Shown: positions 48,783-57,232, numbered from the stretch's first letter. The stretch is 64,000 nt of DNA from Hydrogenophaga intermedia (GCF_000723405.1 NZ_CCAE010000004.1:124001-188000); one strand, 5' to 3'. A program made the numbers and translations. Notes: generated from the sequence alone by a model not told the origin.

Positions 48783-51068
48783 TCAGCGCGGCACGATCGC
48801 GTAGGACGGGTCGTTCTTGAAGTCCGGGTCCAGGTTGGGCGTGAACTGCACCCAGCGGGCCTGCGCCGTGGAGGCATTGGTTGCGCCGGCGTTCTTCGCC
48901 GCGGCCAGCATGCCGCGCGCCACTGCCGCGTAACCACCGGCCCAGTCGGGGTAGGCCGGGTCGCCCGAGGCCGCCGTGGTGCCGCAGGCCGTGGTGCCGT
49001 AGTTCAGCTTGTAGAAGTCGGCCCAGCTGTTGACGAACGAACTGCCGTTCTTGGTCTGCAGCCAGTAGCCCGCGGCGCGGCTGGTGCAGAAGCCGGCCGA
49101 CTGGGTGGTGGCCAGGAAGCGGTCGATCTGCATGCGGCCCACGCTGTTGAGCACCGTGCTCGCGTTCGTCACGTTGTTCTCGGCCAGCCAGCTCATCACC
49201 GTGGCGAAGAAGTCCGATTCATACGAAGGCGACTGGTTGTTGTTGTACTGCGAGATCAGCGCGCCCATCGGCGAGAACAGCGCACCCGACTTGCCCGGAC
49301 CGTAGGTGTCCAGCGCCCAGCTCATGTTGTTCGACAGGATGGTGTCGAAGTAGCTGCTCATCGGGTGCGAGTCCGGCGCCGCGAACGCCGCTTCGGCGAT
49401 GGAGCGGATGCCCCAGGCCTGACCGCGCACCTGCTCGGGCATCAGCAGACCTTTCGAGCTCTGGCGGTACGCCGGGTCGTTGGCGGCGATGTTCCAGGCG
49501 GCCCAGAACATCATCTCGTCGAGGTAGAAGGCGTCGCCGGTAACCAGGTACGGGATGTAGGCGTAGGAACCCTGGTGCGCGATATCCGGCGTCCAGGAGC
49601 TGGAGCCACCGCTGGGCACCGACGGGCTGGAGCTGCCATAACGCACCGCGATGTTGGGGTACTTGATCACGCTGATCGGCTGGTCCGTGGCCTCGTCGCG
49701 GTAGTGCACGGGGGCGCTGGCGGCGGCGTCGGCGTTGGCCAACATGGACGCACGGGCGCGGTCGTCCTGGGAGATCAGGTACATAGCGGTCCAGCGCGGC
49801 AGCGGGGCGATCTCGGCGCGGCCACCGGTGCCGGGCATGTTGGTCGTCAGCATGGCCGTGCCCATGGGGCCGGTGTTGACTTTGGCCAGGTTGGAGGCCT
49901 CGGCCGCCAGCACGGTTTCCGGAATCGTCAGGCCCAGGTTGTAGTTCCAGGTGGCACCGCTATCCAGGAAGTAGCGCATGTTGTGGCGCACGCGCACGTT
50001 AGGCGCAGCCCCACCGCTCCACAGCACCTTGTGCCAGCGCGCCTTGCTCGAGTGAGTGAAGGACGGTTGCGACAGCAGGGTCTGGCCGTTGGCGGTGACG
50101 GTGAGCGAGTAGGTGACGTTGGCGGGGCTGGACTTGAGGGCCCAGTTGTTCTCCATCACCACGTCCGTGCGGATCTGGCCGCTCTGATACAGGCGGGTGT
50201 GCAGGCGCGCCATCAGGTGCGGGTGGGCCGCGCCGGTGGACTGGTTGACCATGGGCGCGACGATGTTGAACTCGCTGGCAACCGGGCCGTGCAGGCGCCG
50301 GTTGCTGCCGGCCGCGATGGCCTGTTGCAGCGCCTGCTGCGGGTTGGCCACCAGGGTGGTGCCGTCGGACAGGCGGGCCGTGACCTGCAGGTTCCAGGCC
50401 GGCGAGGCGGGCAGGGAGACGCTGGGCGTGGTCTTGGTGGCCGGGTAGATGTTGATGATGCGCGCGGTGTTGGCCGGCAGGCTGGGCACGGAGGCGCTGA
50501 GCACAGCGAAGCGCACCGAGCCGTTGGTGTGCGTGGACACCTCGTCCATCTGCAGCGGCACGGTGTTGCCGGCGCTGTCCTGGGCACGCAGGCCCTGGCT
50601 GGTGGCCAGATCGCCGCTGCGGAAAGGCTGGCCGAAGGTGATGGGCAGGTTGGTCTGGGCGCTGCCGGACGTGACTTCCACGCAGGTGATGGCACCGGCC
50701 GCGCAGTTCAGGCCGCCGACGCCGACGGCCGGGGCAGGCGCCGGAGCGGGGGCAGGCGCCGGAGCGGGAGCAGGCGCCGGAGCGGGGGCTTTGATCGCCT
50801 CCCACCATTTCAGCACGCTGCTCCAGGACCAGCCGCGGGCGGCCGCGGCTTCCATTTCGGCGCCGGTCGGAGCGACACCGTTGGCGGGCGGAGGTGGCGC
50901 GCTGGAGGCGTTGTCAACGGCCGCGGGCGCGGGGGCGGGCGAGGCGCTGGCGTCGGCACCACCACCGCCACCACCGCAGGCGGTCAGGGCCACACAGGTG
51001 AACAAGGCCGCCAGCGCCGGGCGGTGAAAAGCCCGTTTCACACGGGGATTAACCAATTCGATTTCCAT
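48783..51068 (-). CDS. large secreted lipoprotein, probable carbohydrate-active (RIFT-barrel-like) protein
   Basis: A 761-residue exported lipoprotein. The signal ends in VALTAC (C31) followed by GGGGGG. A Pro/Ala/Ser linker leads to a short helix (GWSWSSVLKWWEAIK) and an uninterrupted Ala-Pro repeat (about 103-123). The next block (LPITFGQPFRSGDLATSQGL, MDEVSTHTNGSVRFAVLSAS) resembles the N-terminal RIFT-barrel domain of PcRGLX/YetA-type proteins. The C-terminal half is helix-rich with Trp/Tyr (MMFWAAWNIAANDPAYRQ, GQAWGIRSIAEAAFAAPDSH) and could form an alpha/alpha toroid like polysaccharide lyases. The enzyme class is inferred, not proven. ATG 51068 is preferred over TTG 51095. Confidence 0.7.
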   Translation of the reverse strand: MEIELVNPRVKRAFHRPALAALFTCVALTACGGGGGGADASASPAPAPAAVDNASSAPPPPANGVAPTGAEMEAAAARGWSWSSVLKWWEAIKAPAPAPAPAPAPAPAPAPAPAVGVGGLNCAAGAITCVEVTSGSAQTNLPITFGQPFRSGDLATSQGLRAQDSAGNTVPLQMDEVSTHTNGSVRFAVLSASVPSLPANTARIINIYPATKTTPSVSLPASPAWNLQVTARLSDGTTLVANPQQALQQAIAAGSNRRLHGPVASEFNIVAPMVNQSTGAAHPHLMARLHTRLYQSGQIRTDVVMENNWALKSSPANVTYSLTVTANGQTLLSQPSFTHSSKARWHKVLWSGGAAPNVRVRHNMRYFLDSGATWNYNLGLTIPETVLAAEASNLAKVNTGPMGTAMLTTNMPGTGGRAEIAPLPRWTAMYLISQDDRARASMLANADAAASAPVHYRDEATDQPISVIKYPNIAVRYGSSSPSVPSGGSSSWTPDIAHQGSYAYIPYLVTGDAFYLDEMMFWAAWNIAANDPAYRQSSKGLLMPEQVRGQAWGIRSIAEAAFAAPDSHPMSSYFDTILSNNMSWALDTYGPGKSGALFSPMGALISQYNNNQSPSYESDFFATVMSWLAENNVTNASTVLNSVGRMQIDRFLATTQSAGFCTSRAAGYWLQTKNGSSFVNSWADFYKLNYGTTACGTTAASGDPAYPDWAGGYAAVARGMLAAAKNAGATNASTAQARWVQFTPNLDPDFKNDPSYAIVPR
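50731..50784. repeat. 18-bp tandem repeat encoding the Ala-Pro hinge
   Basis: Three head-to-tail copies of an 18-base unit, the third with one mismatch, followed by a partial copy. Each unit encodes three Ala-Pro pairs of the lipoprotein hinge. Copy number could change by slippage without breaking the reading frame. Confidence 0.8.
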
Positions 51069-51114
51069 GATGTTTGGCGTTCTCAGTGAATTCAATTGAA
51101 AGTGTCCAATGCCC

Positions 51115-51127
51115 GGTGAATTTCACC
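51115..51127. promoter_or_regulatory. palindrome upstream of the lipoprotein gene
   Basis: GGTGAA and TTCACC flank a single T, 46 bases upstream of the lipoprotein start codon. The position suits an operator. Confidence 0.35.
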
Positions 51128-51245
51128 CAAAAGCATTAATACCAAGGTATGGGGTTTCTTTTTTCGCCGTGATCTGTCGCACGTTTTTCACCCCTTTGTC
51201 TTGTTTCTCGACGCCACTGCGAATGACTTTAGGGGGGCTGAAAGC

Positions 51246-51485
51246 GTGAAAAGCGGCACAGTTGATCGGCTGTTCAAAATCGGCGATGTGCGGAAGTGCA
51301 CACGAACGCACGGCATCTTGCGACCGATGAGTGGTATTTCCCGTACAAAAAGACACAAGTTCGCCCGCTACTTCCTCGGCATGCCGAAGGTGGAGCAGGT
51401 CACGGAGGGCTGGCTGATTCGGGTGAATCAGAGGGATGCGATATCAGAAAATACCGTCAATGAATTATTGACGGACAAACGCTAA
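51246..51485 (+). CDS. possible small orphan gene
   Basis: A 79-residue frame from GTG 51246, preceded by AGGGGGG eight bases upstream. The product is basic (SGISRTKRHKFARYFLGMPK) and resembles no family I recognise. It occupies a 515-bp gap between the lipoprotein and beta-helix genes where base use is more AT-rich than in neighbouring genes, so either recent acquisition or non-coding regulatory DNA is possible. A perfect palindrome overlaps its 3' end. A minus-strand frame covering 51123-51356 is less credible because it lacks a ribosome site. Confidence 0.35.
   Translation: MKSGTVDRLFKIGDVRKCTRTHGILRPMSGISRTKRHKFARYFLGMPKVEQVTEGWLIRVNQRDAISENTVNELLTDKR
51454..51474. repeat. perfect inverted repeat
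   Basis: CCGTCAAT and ATTGACGG are perfect 8-bp arms around GAATT. It is the first of three palindromes in 120 bp and overlaps the end of the small frame at 51246-51485. It could be a protein-binding site or an RNA hairpin. Confidence 0.6.
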
Positions 51486-51516
51486 TCGCCGGCGTTTCAA
51501 CAGGTAACTCGTGCGG

Positions 51517-51535
51517 TCCAATTCCTGGAATTGGA
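51517..51535. promoter_or_regulatory. 19-bp perfect palindrome, operator candidate
   Basis: TCCAATTCC and GGAATTGGA mirror each other around one T. With 9-bp arms and no loop it is more like a dimeric regulator's binding site than an RNA hairpin. It lies between the small frame and the end of the beta-helix gene. Confidence 0.5.
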
Positions 51536-51546
51536 TCGAGTTGCTT

Positions 51547-51572
51547 GTCACCGGATGTTGGAATCCGGTGAC
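51547..51572. terminator. stem-loop downstream of the beta-helix gene
   Basis: GTCACCGGAT and ATCCGGTGAC form a perfect 10-bp stem with a GTTGGA loop. It is placed 12 bases beyond the minus-strand stop of the beta-helix gene and could end its transcript; no T tract is present on either strand. Confidence 0.45.
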
Positions 51573-51583
51573 GAATTGTTAAC

Positions 51584-53014
51584 TCACGGGAGGAGTGCTC
51601 CGGGTGCGTAATGGCCGGCGCGCAATTGGCCATTGAAATCCGTCGAAATGTCGGTGGCGCTGGGCCCACTGGTCGTTGGCTGGTGCCATTGCCATTGCAG
51701 GGCCGCGGCGGCGGCCGGATCGAGCCATTGCCCCAGCGGCGTGGTGCCACGCTGGTCCACCACGCTGCCGTCGCGTCGCCAGACGCGGCCGTCGACAAGG
51801 TTGCCGTCCAGTTGGGCGCGCGAGCCCGCCCGCACAGTGATGCCCGCCGTATTGATCAGGGTGTTGTGCACCACCCGCACGTCCACGCCCCGGTTCACAT
51901 CGACGCCCGCGTCGTTGCAATGCGCGACCACGTTGTTGGCGGCCAAGCCGCCTCGGTGTTCGTACGAACGGCAGGTCCGGTCACGGCAGACCTCGGGGTC
52001 GGTACCACCGCCGCCCACGGAAATGCCAATGCGCTCGCCGGGCTGCGACAGGCCCCCGGGCGTGCACACCAGCAGGTTGCGTTCGATGCGGATGCCTTCA
52101 CTGGCGCCCTTGGCGAACAACCCGTAGGCGACGCGGTTTCCGTGCAGCTTCACGAAGTTCATCACCCGGTTGTCGTGCACCCGCCAGCGGTGGGCGCCGA
52201 CCAGATCGAGCATCACCACCGGCTGGGCGGTGTCGCGCGGCGCGCTGTTGCTCAGGGTGTTCCAGGAAAGTTCGCCTTCGTCGGGCCAGCGGCCGTGCTG
52301 GCCGTTGACCTTGACGTGGGCGTTGAAGTCGGTGATGCGGTTGTTGCGGATGCCGACGTGGGCGCCGCGCCCGATCACGTGGAAGGCGTGTTCGCAGTCG
52401 CCATGGCGGGCGCAGGCGCCCCGGATGTCCAGGTTCTCGAACACCCAGTGCGGTCGATCGACGCGGATGCCGTCCACCTGCGTGAAGGCGAACCACACGG
52501 TGCCCGGGCGCTCGGCGCGCAGCGCGATGGGCGCGTCGGCGCGGCCGTCGTGGCCCAGGCGCAGCGTGGCGTCGAACGGGTAGAGGCCGGGCGCCACCAC
52601 GATCTGCGTGCCCGGTGTGGCGTGCAGAAGGGCCTCGCGGATGGCCTGTGGGGTGTCGGCGATCCGTTGGCTGGAGAGCCCGGCCGGCGGAGGGGGAGCC
52701 TCGGGGCGCTGGCCTTTGCCTAAATCGGGCAAGGGGCCGGGCGGTGGCTCGGGCTCTACCCGCGTGCGCAGGGCGTGCAGCGGTGGCAGCAGCCAGCGCT
52801 CCAGCCGCGGGTGCCCTTGCAGGCGGCGCTCGGTGTAGCGGATCAGCTCGTTGGGACTGCGGCTGTTGGCCTGCTCCCACACGGCCTGCCCGCGGGCGGT
52901 GCCGAACAGCCAGGCCAGGGGCGCCAGCGCCAGCAGCAACAGCAGGCCGAGCGCCAGCGCGAACAGCTTCACGCGGCGTCGCCCATACGGGGGAGGGTAG
53001 GACGAAAGTGCCAT
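51584..53014 (-). CDS. membrane-anchored right-handed parallel beta-helix protein
   Basis: A 476-residue protein with an N-terminal signal anchor (about 15-37, VKLFALALGLLLLLALAPLA), a Pro-rich spacer, then a parallel beta-helix starting near TPQAIREALLHATPGTQIVV and APGLYPFDATLRLG. Successive coils end in Asn ladders (IRNNRITDF, LSWNTLSNS, VHDNRVMNF, IERNLLVC, AANNVVAHC, VVHNTLINT). Six or so cysteines suggest disulfides outside the cytoplasm. The fold is shared by polysaccharide lyases, epimerases and pectinases, and the PRDTAQPVVMLDLVGAHRWR stretch recalls chondroitinase-B-like (PL6) proteins, but I cannot assign catalysis. It diverges from ugd with only 58 bp between. GTG 52972 is an alternative start. 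Confidence 0.75.
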   Translation of the reverse strand: MALSSYPPPYGRRRVKLFALALGLLLLLALAPLAWLFGTARGQAVWEQANSRSPNELIRYTERRLQGHPRLERWLLPPLHALRTRVEPEPPPGPLPDLGKGQRPEAPPPPAGLSSQRIADTPQAIREALLHATPGTQIVVAPGLYPFDATLRLGHDGRADAPIALRAERPGTVWFAFTQVDGIRVDRPHWVFENLDIRGACARHGDCEHAFHVIGRGAHVGIRNNRITDFNAHVKVNGQHGRWPDEGELSWNTLSNSAPRDTAQPVVMLDLVGAHRWRVHDNRVMNFVKLHGNRVAYGLFAKGASEGIRIERNLLVCTPGGLSQPGERIGISVGGGGTDPEVCRDRTCRSYEHRGGLAANNVVAHCNDAGVDVNRGVDVRVVHNTLINTAGITVRAGSRAQLDGNLVDGRVWRRDGSVVDQRGTTPLGQWLDPAAAAALQWQWHQPTTSGPSATDISTDFNGQLRAGHYAPGALLP

Positions 53015-53072
53015 ATTCGTTCGCTATCATGCCCTGTCCCCGCCATGAGGGACGCACAACGAGGGAACCGCA

Positions 53073-54395
53073 ATGAAAGTGACGGTGGTGGGAACGGGGT
53101 ATGTGGGCTTGGTCAGCGGGGCCTGCCTGGCCGAGGTGGGCAACGACGTGCTGTGCCTCGACGTGAACCCCGAGAAGATCCGCATTCTGGAGTCGGGCGG
53201 CATCCCGATCTTCGAGCCGGGCCTGAAGGAGATGGTGGCGCGCAACGTGGCCGCCGGCCGCCTGCACTTCACCACCGACGTGGCGCGCGCCGTGAACCAC
53301 GGCACCATCCAGTTCATCGCCGTGGGCACGCCGCCCGATGAGGACGGCTCGGCCGACATGCAGTACGTGCTGGCCGCGGCACGCAACATCGGCCGCCTGA
53401 TGACCGACTACAAGGTGGTGGTGGACAAGAGCACCGTGCCCGTGGGCACCGCCGACAAGGTGCACGCCGCCATTGCCGACGAGCTGGCCAAGCGCGGCGT
53501 GAACACGCCCTACGCCGTGGTGTCCAACCCCGAGTTCCTGAAAGAGGGCGCGGCGGTGGACGACTTCATGAAGCCCGACCGCATCATCGTGGGCGGCAGC
53601 GACGAGCAGGCCATCTTCCTCATGCGCGCGCTCTACGCACCCTTCCAGCGCAACCACGAGCGCCTGCTGGTCACCGACGTGCGCAGCGCCGAACTCATCA
53701 AGTACGCGGCCAACGCCATGCTGGCCACGCGCATCAGCTTCATGAACGAACTGGCCAACCTGGCCGAGAAGCTGGGCGCCGACATCGAGATGGTGCGCCA
53801 GGGCATCGGCTCCGACCCGCGCATCGGCTACCACTTCCTGTACCCCGGCGCGGGTTACGGCGGCTCCTGCTTCCCCAAGGACGTGAAAGCGCTGATCAAG
53901 ACCGCCGCGAGCGACGCCGAGCTGGACCTGAAAGTGCTGAGCGCCGTCGAGGCCGCCAACGACGCGCAGAAGCAGGTGCTGGCGCGCAAGCTCAAGCAGC
54001 GCCTGGGCGATGACCTGAAGGGCCGCCACATCGCGTTGTGGGGCCTGGCCTTCAAACCCAACACCGACGACATGCGCGAGGCGCCGAGCCTGAGCTTCCT
54101 CGAAGAGGTGCTGGCCGCCGGCGCGACCGTGACGGCTTACGACCCGGCCGCCATGCACGAGGCGCAGCGCGTGCTGGGCGATGAGCCGCGCGTGAGCTAC
54201 GCCAAGACGCCCAACGAAACCCTGGACGGCGCGGACGCACTGGTCATCGTGACGGAGTGGAAGGAGTTCCGCAGCCCGGACTTCGACCTCATCAAGGAGC
54301 GCCTGAAGCAGCCGCTGATCGTGGATGGGCGCAACCTGTATGACCCAGCGTTCGTGCGGCGCATGGGGTTCGACTACCTGCCCATCGGTCGCTGA
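53073..54395 (+). CDS. ugd: UDP-glucose 6-dehydrogenase
   Basis: A 440-residue enzyme that oxidises UDP-glucose to UDP-glucuronate with two NAD+. The NAD-binding motif is [20 protein letters not shown], the catalytic cysteine lies in [16 protein letters not shown], and the C-terminal UDP-binding domain follows ([17 protein letters not shown]). GAGG precedes the ATG. UDP-glucuronate feeds uronate-containing surface polysaccharides, which links it to the divergent beta-helix protein. It converges on the chromate-transporter genes with a 3-bp gap. Confidence 0.96.
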   Translation: MKVTVVGTGYVGLVSGACLAEVGNDVLCLDVNPEKIRILESGGIPIFEPGLKEMVARNVAAGRLHFTTDVARAVNHGTIQFIAVGTPPDEDGSADMQYVLAAARNIGRLMTDYKVVVDKSTVPVGTADKVHAAIADELAKRGVNTPYAVVSNPEFLKEGAAVDDFMKPDRIIVGGSDEQAIFLMRALYAPFQRNHERLLVTDVRSAELIKYAANAMLATRISFMNELANLAEKLGADIEMVRQGIGSDPRIGYHFLYPGAGYGGSCFPKDVKALIKTAASDAELDLKVLSAVEAANDAQKQVLARKLKQRLGDDLKGRHIALWGLAFKPNTDDMREAPSLSFLEEVLAAGATVTAYDPAAMHEAQRVLGDEPRVSYAKTPNETLDGADALVIVTEWKEFRSPDFDLIKERLKQPLIVDGRNLYDPAFVRRMGFDYLPIGR

Positions 54396-54398
54396 GCT

Positions 54399-54995
54399 TC
54401 AGACCCAGCCCAGCGCCCCCAGCACCCCGCCCGCGCCGATCAGCCACAGCAAGTGCACCTTGGTGCGCCACACGGTCAGGGCCGCCACCGCCGTCAGCAG
54501 CCACAGGCGCCAGTCGCGCGCCGGCTGGTCGTGCGCGGCGGTCAGCACCCAGCCGGTGGCGATGAGCAGCGCGATCACGATCGGCGCCATGCCCGCCTTG
54601 AAGGCCCGTACCCCGCGCCGCTCGCGGTGCTGGTGGGCCCAGCGCGTGGCCGTGTAGGTGAGCACCGATGAGGGCAGCAGGATGGCGACCATCGTCACCA
54701 CCACCCCGAACAGCCCCAGCGCCCAGGCCCGCCAGCCCGCCGCCGGGCCGCCGGCCGCGTTGATGCCGATGTTGAAACCGAGCAGTGCGATGAACAGCAC
54801 ATTGGGCCCGGGTGCGGCCTGCGACAAAGCGATCGAGGCCGTGAACTGCGGATCGCTCAGCCAGCCGTGCTGCACCACCAGGTAACGGTGCATGTCGGGT
54901 GCCACGGTGATCGCGCCGCCCACGGCGAGCAGCGAGAGCGTGAGGAAGTGGGTGAACAGATCCAGCCAGTCCACGGCCATGGGTAAGCCCGCCAT
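54399..54995 (-). CDS. chrA: chromate transporter, short-chain CHR protein (second half)
   Basis: A 198-residue single-domain CHR membrane protein (FLTLSLLAVGGAITVAPDMH, IALSQAAPGPNVLFIALLGF, then several hydrophobic helices). Short-chain CHR genes come in pairs whose products together form the transporter that exports chromate. It begins four bases after the stop of its partner (55000-55587), with its own ATG at 54995; ATG 54980 is an alternative. The pair is therefore not a frameshifted single gene. Confidence 0.85.
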   Translation of the reverse strand: MAGLPMAVDWLDLFTHFLTLSLLAVGGAITVAPDMHRYLVVQHGWLSDPQFTASIALSQAAPGPNVLFIALLGFNIGINAAGGPAAGWRAWALGLFGVVVTMVAILLPSSVLTYTATRWAHQHRERRGVRAFKAGMAPIVIALLIATGWVLTAAHDQPARDWRLWLLTAVAALTVWRTKVHLLWLIGAGGVLGALGWV

Positions 54996-54999
54996 GTAA

Positions 55000-55587
55000 T
55001 CAGCCCCCCGTGCGGCCCAGTTGGCGCCAAGCCCAGGCGCAGGACAGCGTGCCCAGCCCCAGCAGGACCCAGGCCAGCGGCCAGCGCAGCAGGGCGATCG
55101 CCACGAAGGTGAGCGCGGCAAAGCCCGTGCACACGCTCAAGCCCATGACGTTGTTGCGCAGCGCCGTCACCAGCTTGAGGCCGGTGGCGGCGATCAGCCC
55201 CGCGGCCACGGCGCCCATGCCACGCAGCGCGGCCTGCGCCTGCGGCAGGCTGGCGAGCTGGCTGTAGAGCACGGCGACCAGCAGCAAGAGCACCAGCGGC
55301 GCCACCAGCATGCCCGCCAGCGCCGACAGCGCGCCCGGCAGGCCGAAGTGCCGCCCGCCGATCATCAGCGCCAGGTTCACCACGTTGGGCCCCGGCATGA
55401 TCTGCGCGACCGCCCAGTCCTCGACGAATTGGTCGCGCGTTAGCCAACGACGCTTCTCCACCAGCTCGCGCTGCACCACGGCCAGCACGCCGCCAAAGCC
55501 CTGCAGGGCCAGCCAGGTGAAGGCGGTGAAGAGTTCGGTGCGCGAGCGCGGGCTCGCGGGGGCGTCGGCCGGGGGCTCAGCCGACAC
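55000..55587 (-). CDS. chrA: chromate transporter, short-chain CHR protein (first half)
   Basis: A 195-residue CHR-domain membrane protein. Hallmarks are FTWLALQGFGGVLAVVQREL, RRWLTRDQFVEDWAVAQIMP and GPNVVNLALMIG, followed by hydrophobic helices. It forms a tandem pair with the gene after it. The start overlaps the end of the response-regulator gene by 11 bp, so the pair belongs to the same transcript as a two-component system. Confidence 0.87.
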   Translation of the reverse strand: MSAEPPADAPASPRSRTELFTAFTWLALQGFGGVLAVVQRELVEKRRWLTRDQFVEDWAVAQIMPGPNVVNLALMIGGRHFGLPGALSALAGMLVAPLVLLLLVAVLYSQLASLPQAQAALRGMGAVAAGLIAATGLKLVTALRNNVMGLSVCTGFAALTFVAIALLRWPLAWVLLGLGTLSCAWAWRQLGRTGG

Positions 55588-55963
55588 GGAGCATCTGGCG
55601 CACCACGTCGGCGGTGAGCGGCTTGGTCACGTAGCCCTGGATCACTGGCAGCTCGGCGGCGCGTTGACGGTCCTGCGGCGCGTCGGACGAGGTGAGCATC
55701 AGCAGCACGGTGGCGGGCTTGCCCTCGAGCAGACGCGTGGCCTGCTGTGCGACCTCGAAGCCGTCGAGCACCGGCATGTTGATGTCCAGGAAGATGCAGG
55801 TGGGCTGCGCGAGTGGGTCGTCGCGCAGGAACTTCAACGCGTCCACACCGTTGTCGAAGATCCGCACCTCGCCGGTGAAGCCGGCACGCCGGATCATGAT
55901 TTCGTGGAAGACGTTGTCGGCGTCGCTGTCGTCGATCAGGATGAAACGCGCGGGGGTGGCCAT
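55577..55963 (-). CDS. single-domain response regulator
   Basis: A 128-residue receiver-only protein. Acidic pocket DDSD, phospho-acceptor Asp in FLDINMPVLDGFEV, Ser/Thr in MLTSSDAPQD and the Lys in VTKP are all present. It resembles Rcp1-like receivers (FILIDDSDADNVFHEIMIRR). No output domain is attached, so it must act through protein contacts. ATG 55963 has AGGA upstream. The histidine kinase gene ends 24 bases before it, and chrA starts inside its end. Confidence 0.9.
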   Translation of the reverse strand: MATPARFILIDDSDADNVFHEIMIRRAGFTGEVRIFDNGVDALKFLRDDPLAQPTCIFLDINMPVLDGFEVAQQATRLLEGKPATVLLMLTSSDAPQDRQRAAELPVIQGYVTKPLTADVVRQMLRVG

Positions 55964-55987
55964 GCGGAGTCCTTGTCTCACGCCTTC

Positions 55988-57232
55988 TCAGGCTCGGTCT
56001 GCCTGTGCCGGCAGGTGCAGGGTGAAGCGGCTGCCGACGTCGATGGACGATTCGAGCGTCAGGCGGCCTTGATGGAGTTCGGCAATGCGCTGGCAGATGG
56101 GCAGGCCCAGGCCCGTGCCGTCGTAGCGGCGGCGGGTGTGCAGTCGGTTGAACAGGCCGAAGATGCGGCCCTGGTGTTCCTGCGCGATGCCCACGCCGTT
56201 GTCGCTCACGTGGATCTGGTCGATCGCACCGCCGCGCGAGGCGCCAACGGTGATGACGGGCGGCACGCCGGGCCGGGTGAACTTGAGCGCGTTGCTCAGC
56301 AGGTTGTGCAGCGCCACGCGCAGCAGGCCGGGGTCGGCCATCACCACGGGCAGGGCGGTGTCGATCTCGACGCGGCCCTGACAGCGCTGGAGCACCGGTT
56401 CCAGGTCCTGCGTGACCTTCTGCGCCAGGGCGGCGGCGTCCACCGCCTCGATGCGCAGCGGGTGGGTGTCGAGTTGGGCGAACTCGACCAGGTCGTCGAG
56501 CAGGCGCCCGATGCGCCGACCGCCCTCGCGCACGAAGCCCAGGTAGCGCTGCGCGGGCGCGGGCAGCTCGGCCTGGTGGTCGTCCACCAGCAGCGCGGAG
56601 AAGTTGTTGATGGTGTTGACCGGCTCGCGCAGGTCGTGGGAGAGCATGTAGATGAAGCGCTGCTGCTCGACCGTCTTGCGTTCGAGCAGCGCGACGGTGC
56701 GGCTGAGGCGGACCTCGTTGCGCCGCAGGGTTTCCATGTCCTGCGTGCCTTGCTCGAGCAGCGTGGCCGCCAGCCCGGCCAGGCGGCGCAGGCCGTCGAC
56801 CTGTTCGCTGGACAGGCACCGCGCCTGCACGTCCATCACGCACACGGTGCCCAGGGCCAGGCCGTCGCGGGTGACGATGGGTGCGCCAGCATAGAAGCCG
56901 AGGTCGGGCTGCTCGCGCCGCAGGGGGTGGTCCTCGAAGCGCGGGTCGTGGCGCACGTCCTCGATCACCAGCACCTCGCCGGGCGCTTGAATGGCGTTGG
57001 AGCAGAAGCTCCAGTCGCGCGGGGTTTCGCTCAGCGGCAGGCCGATGCGGGCCTTGAACCACTGGCGCTCGGCGTCCACCAGCGAGACCAGCGCGATGGG
57101 GGTGCCGCAGAGCGACTGCGCCAGGGCGGCGATGTCGTCGTAGGCGCGCTCGGGCAGGGTGTCCAGCACGCCCAATGCCCGCAGCCGCGCAAGGCGCGGG
57201 CCTTCGGTGGCGGGCGGCGGGGAGGGTGGCAT
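55988..57232 (-). CDS. GAF-domain sensor histidine kinase
   Basis: A 414-residue soluble kinase. A GAF domain (about 10-170: RLRALGVLDTLPERAYDDIA, WSFCSNAI, FYAGAPIVTRDGLALGTVCV) is followed by a coiled linker, a HisKA dimerisation domain with the phospho-acceptor in MLSHDLREPVNTINNF, and an ATPase domain with N box NLLSNALKF, G1 DNGVGIAQEH and G2 YDGTGLGLPIC. No membrane segment is seen, so the signal is probably cytoplasmic. Start ATG 57232 is chosen from the domain start. It forms an operon with the receiver and the CHR pair. Confidence 0.9.
   Translation of the reverse strand: MPPSPPPATEGPRLARLRALGVLDTLPERAYDDIAALAQSLCGTPIALVSLVDAERQWFKARIGLPLSETPRDWSFCSNAIQAPGEVLVIEDVRHDPRFEDHPLRREQPDLGFYAGAPIVTRDGLALGTVCVMDVQARCLSSEQVDGLRRLAGLAATLLEQGTQDMETLRRNEVRLSRTVALLERKTVEQQRFIYMLSHDLREPVNTINNFSALLVDDHQAELPAPAQRYLGFVREGGRRIGRLLDDLVEFAQLDTHPLRIEAVDAAALAQKVTQDLEPVLQRCQGRVEIDTALPVVMADPGLLRVALHNLLSNALKFTRPGVPPVITVGASRGGAIDQIHVSDNGVGIAQEHQGRIFGLFNRLHTRRRYDGTGLGLPICQRIAELHQGRLTLESSIDVGSRFTLHLPAQADRA

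Noticed and set aside
50731..50784. CRISPR-like array
   Set aside because: The repeat units are contiguous, without spacers, and are coding for Ala-Pro.
51123..51356. Minus-strand 77-codon frame upstream of the lipoprotein
   Set aside because: It has no ribosome site or recognisable domain and overlaps palindromic and AT-rich DNA; the plus-strand frame with AGGGGGG is preferred.
54399..55587. Chromate transporter as one gene broken by a frameshift
   Set aside because: Each half has its own start codon, a complete CHR domain and the four-base spacing typical of short-chain CHR pairs.
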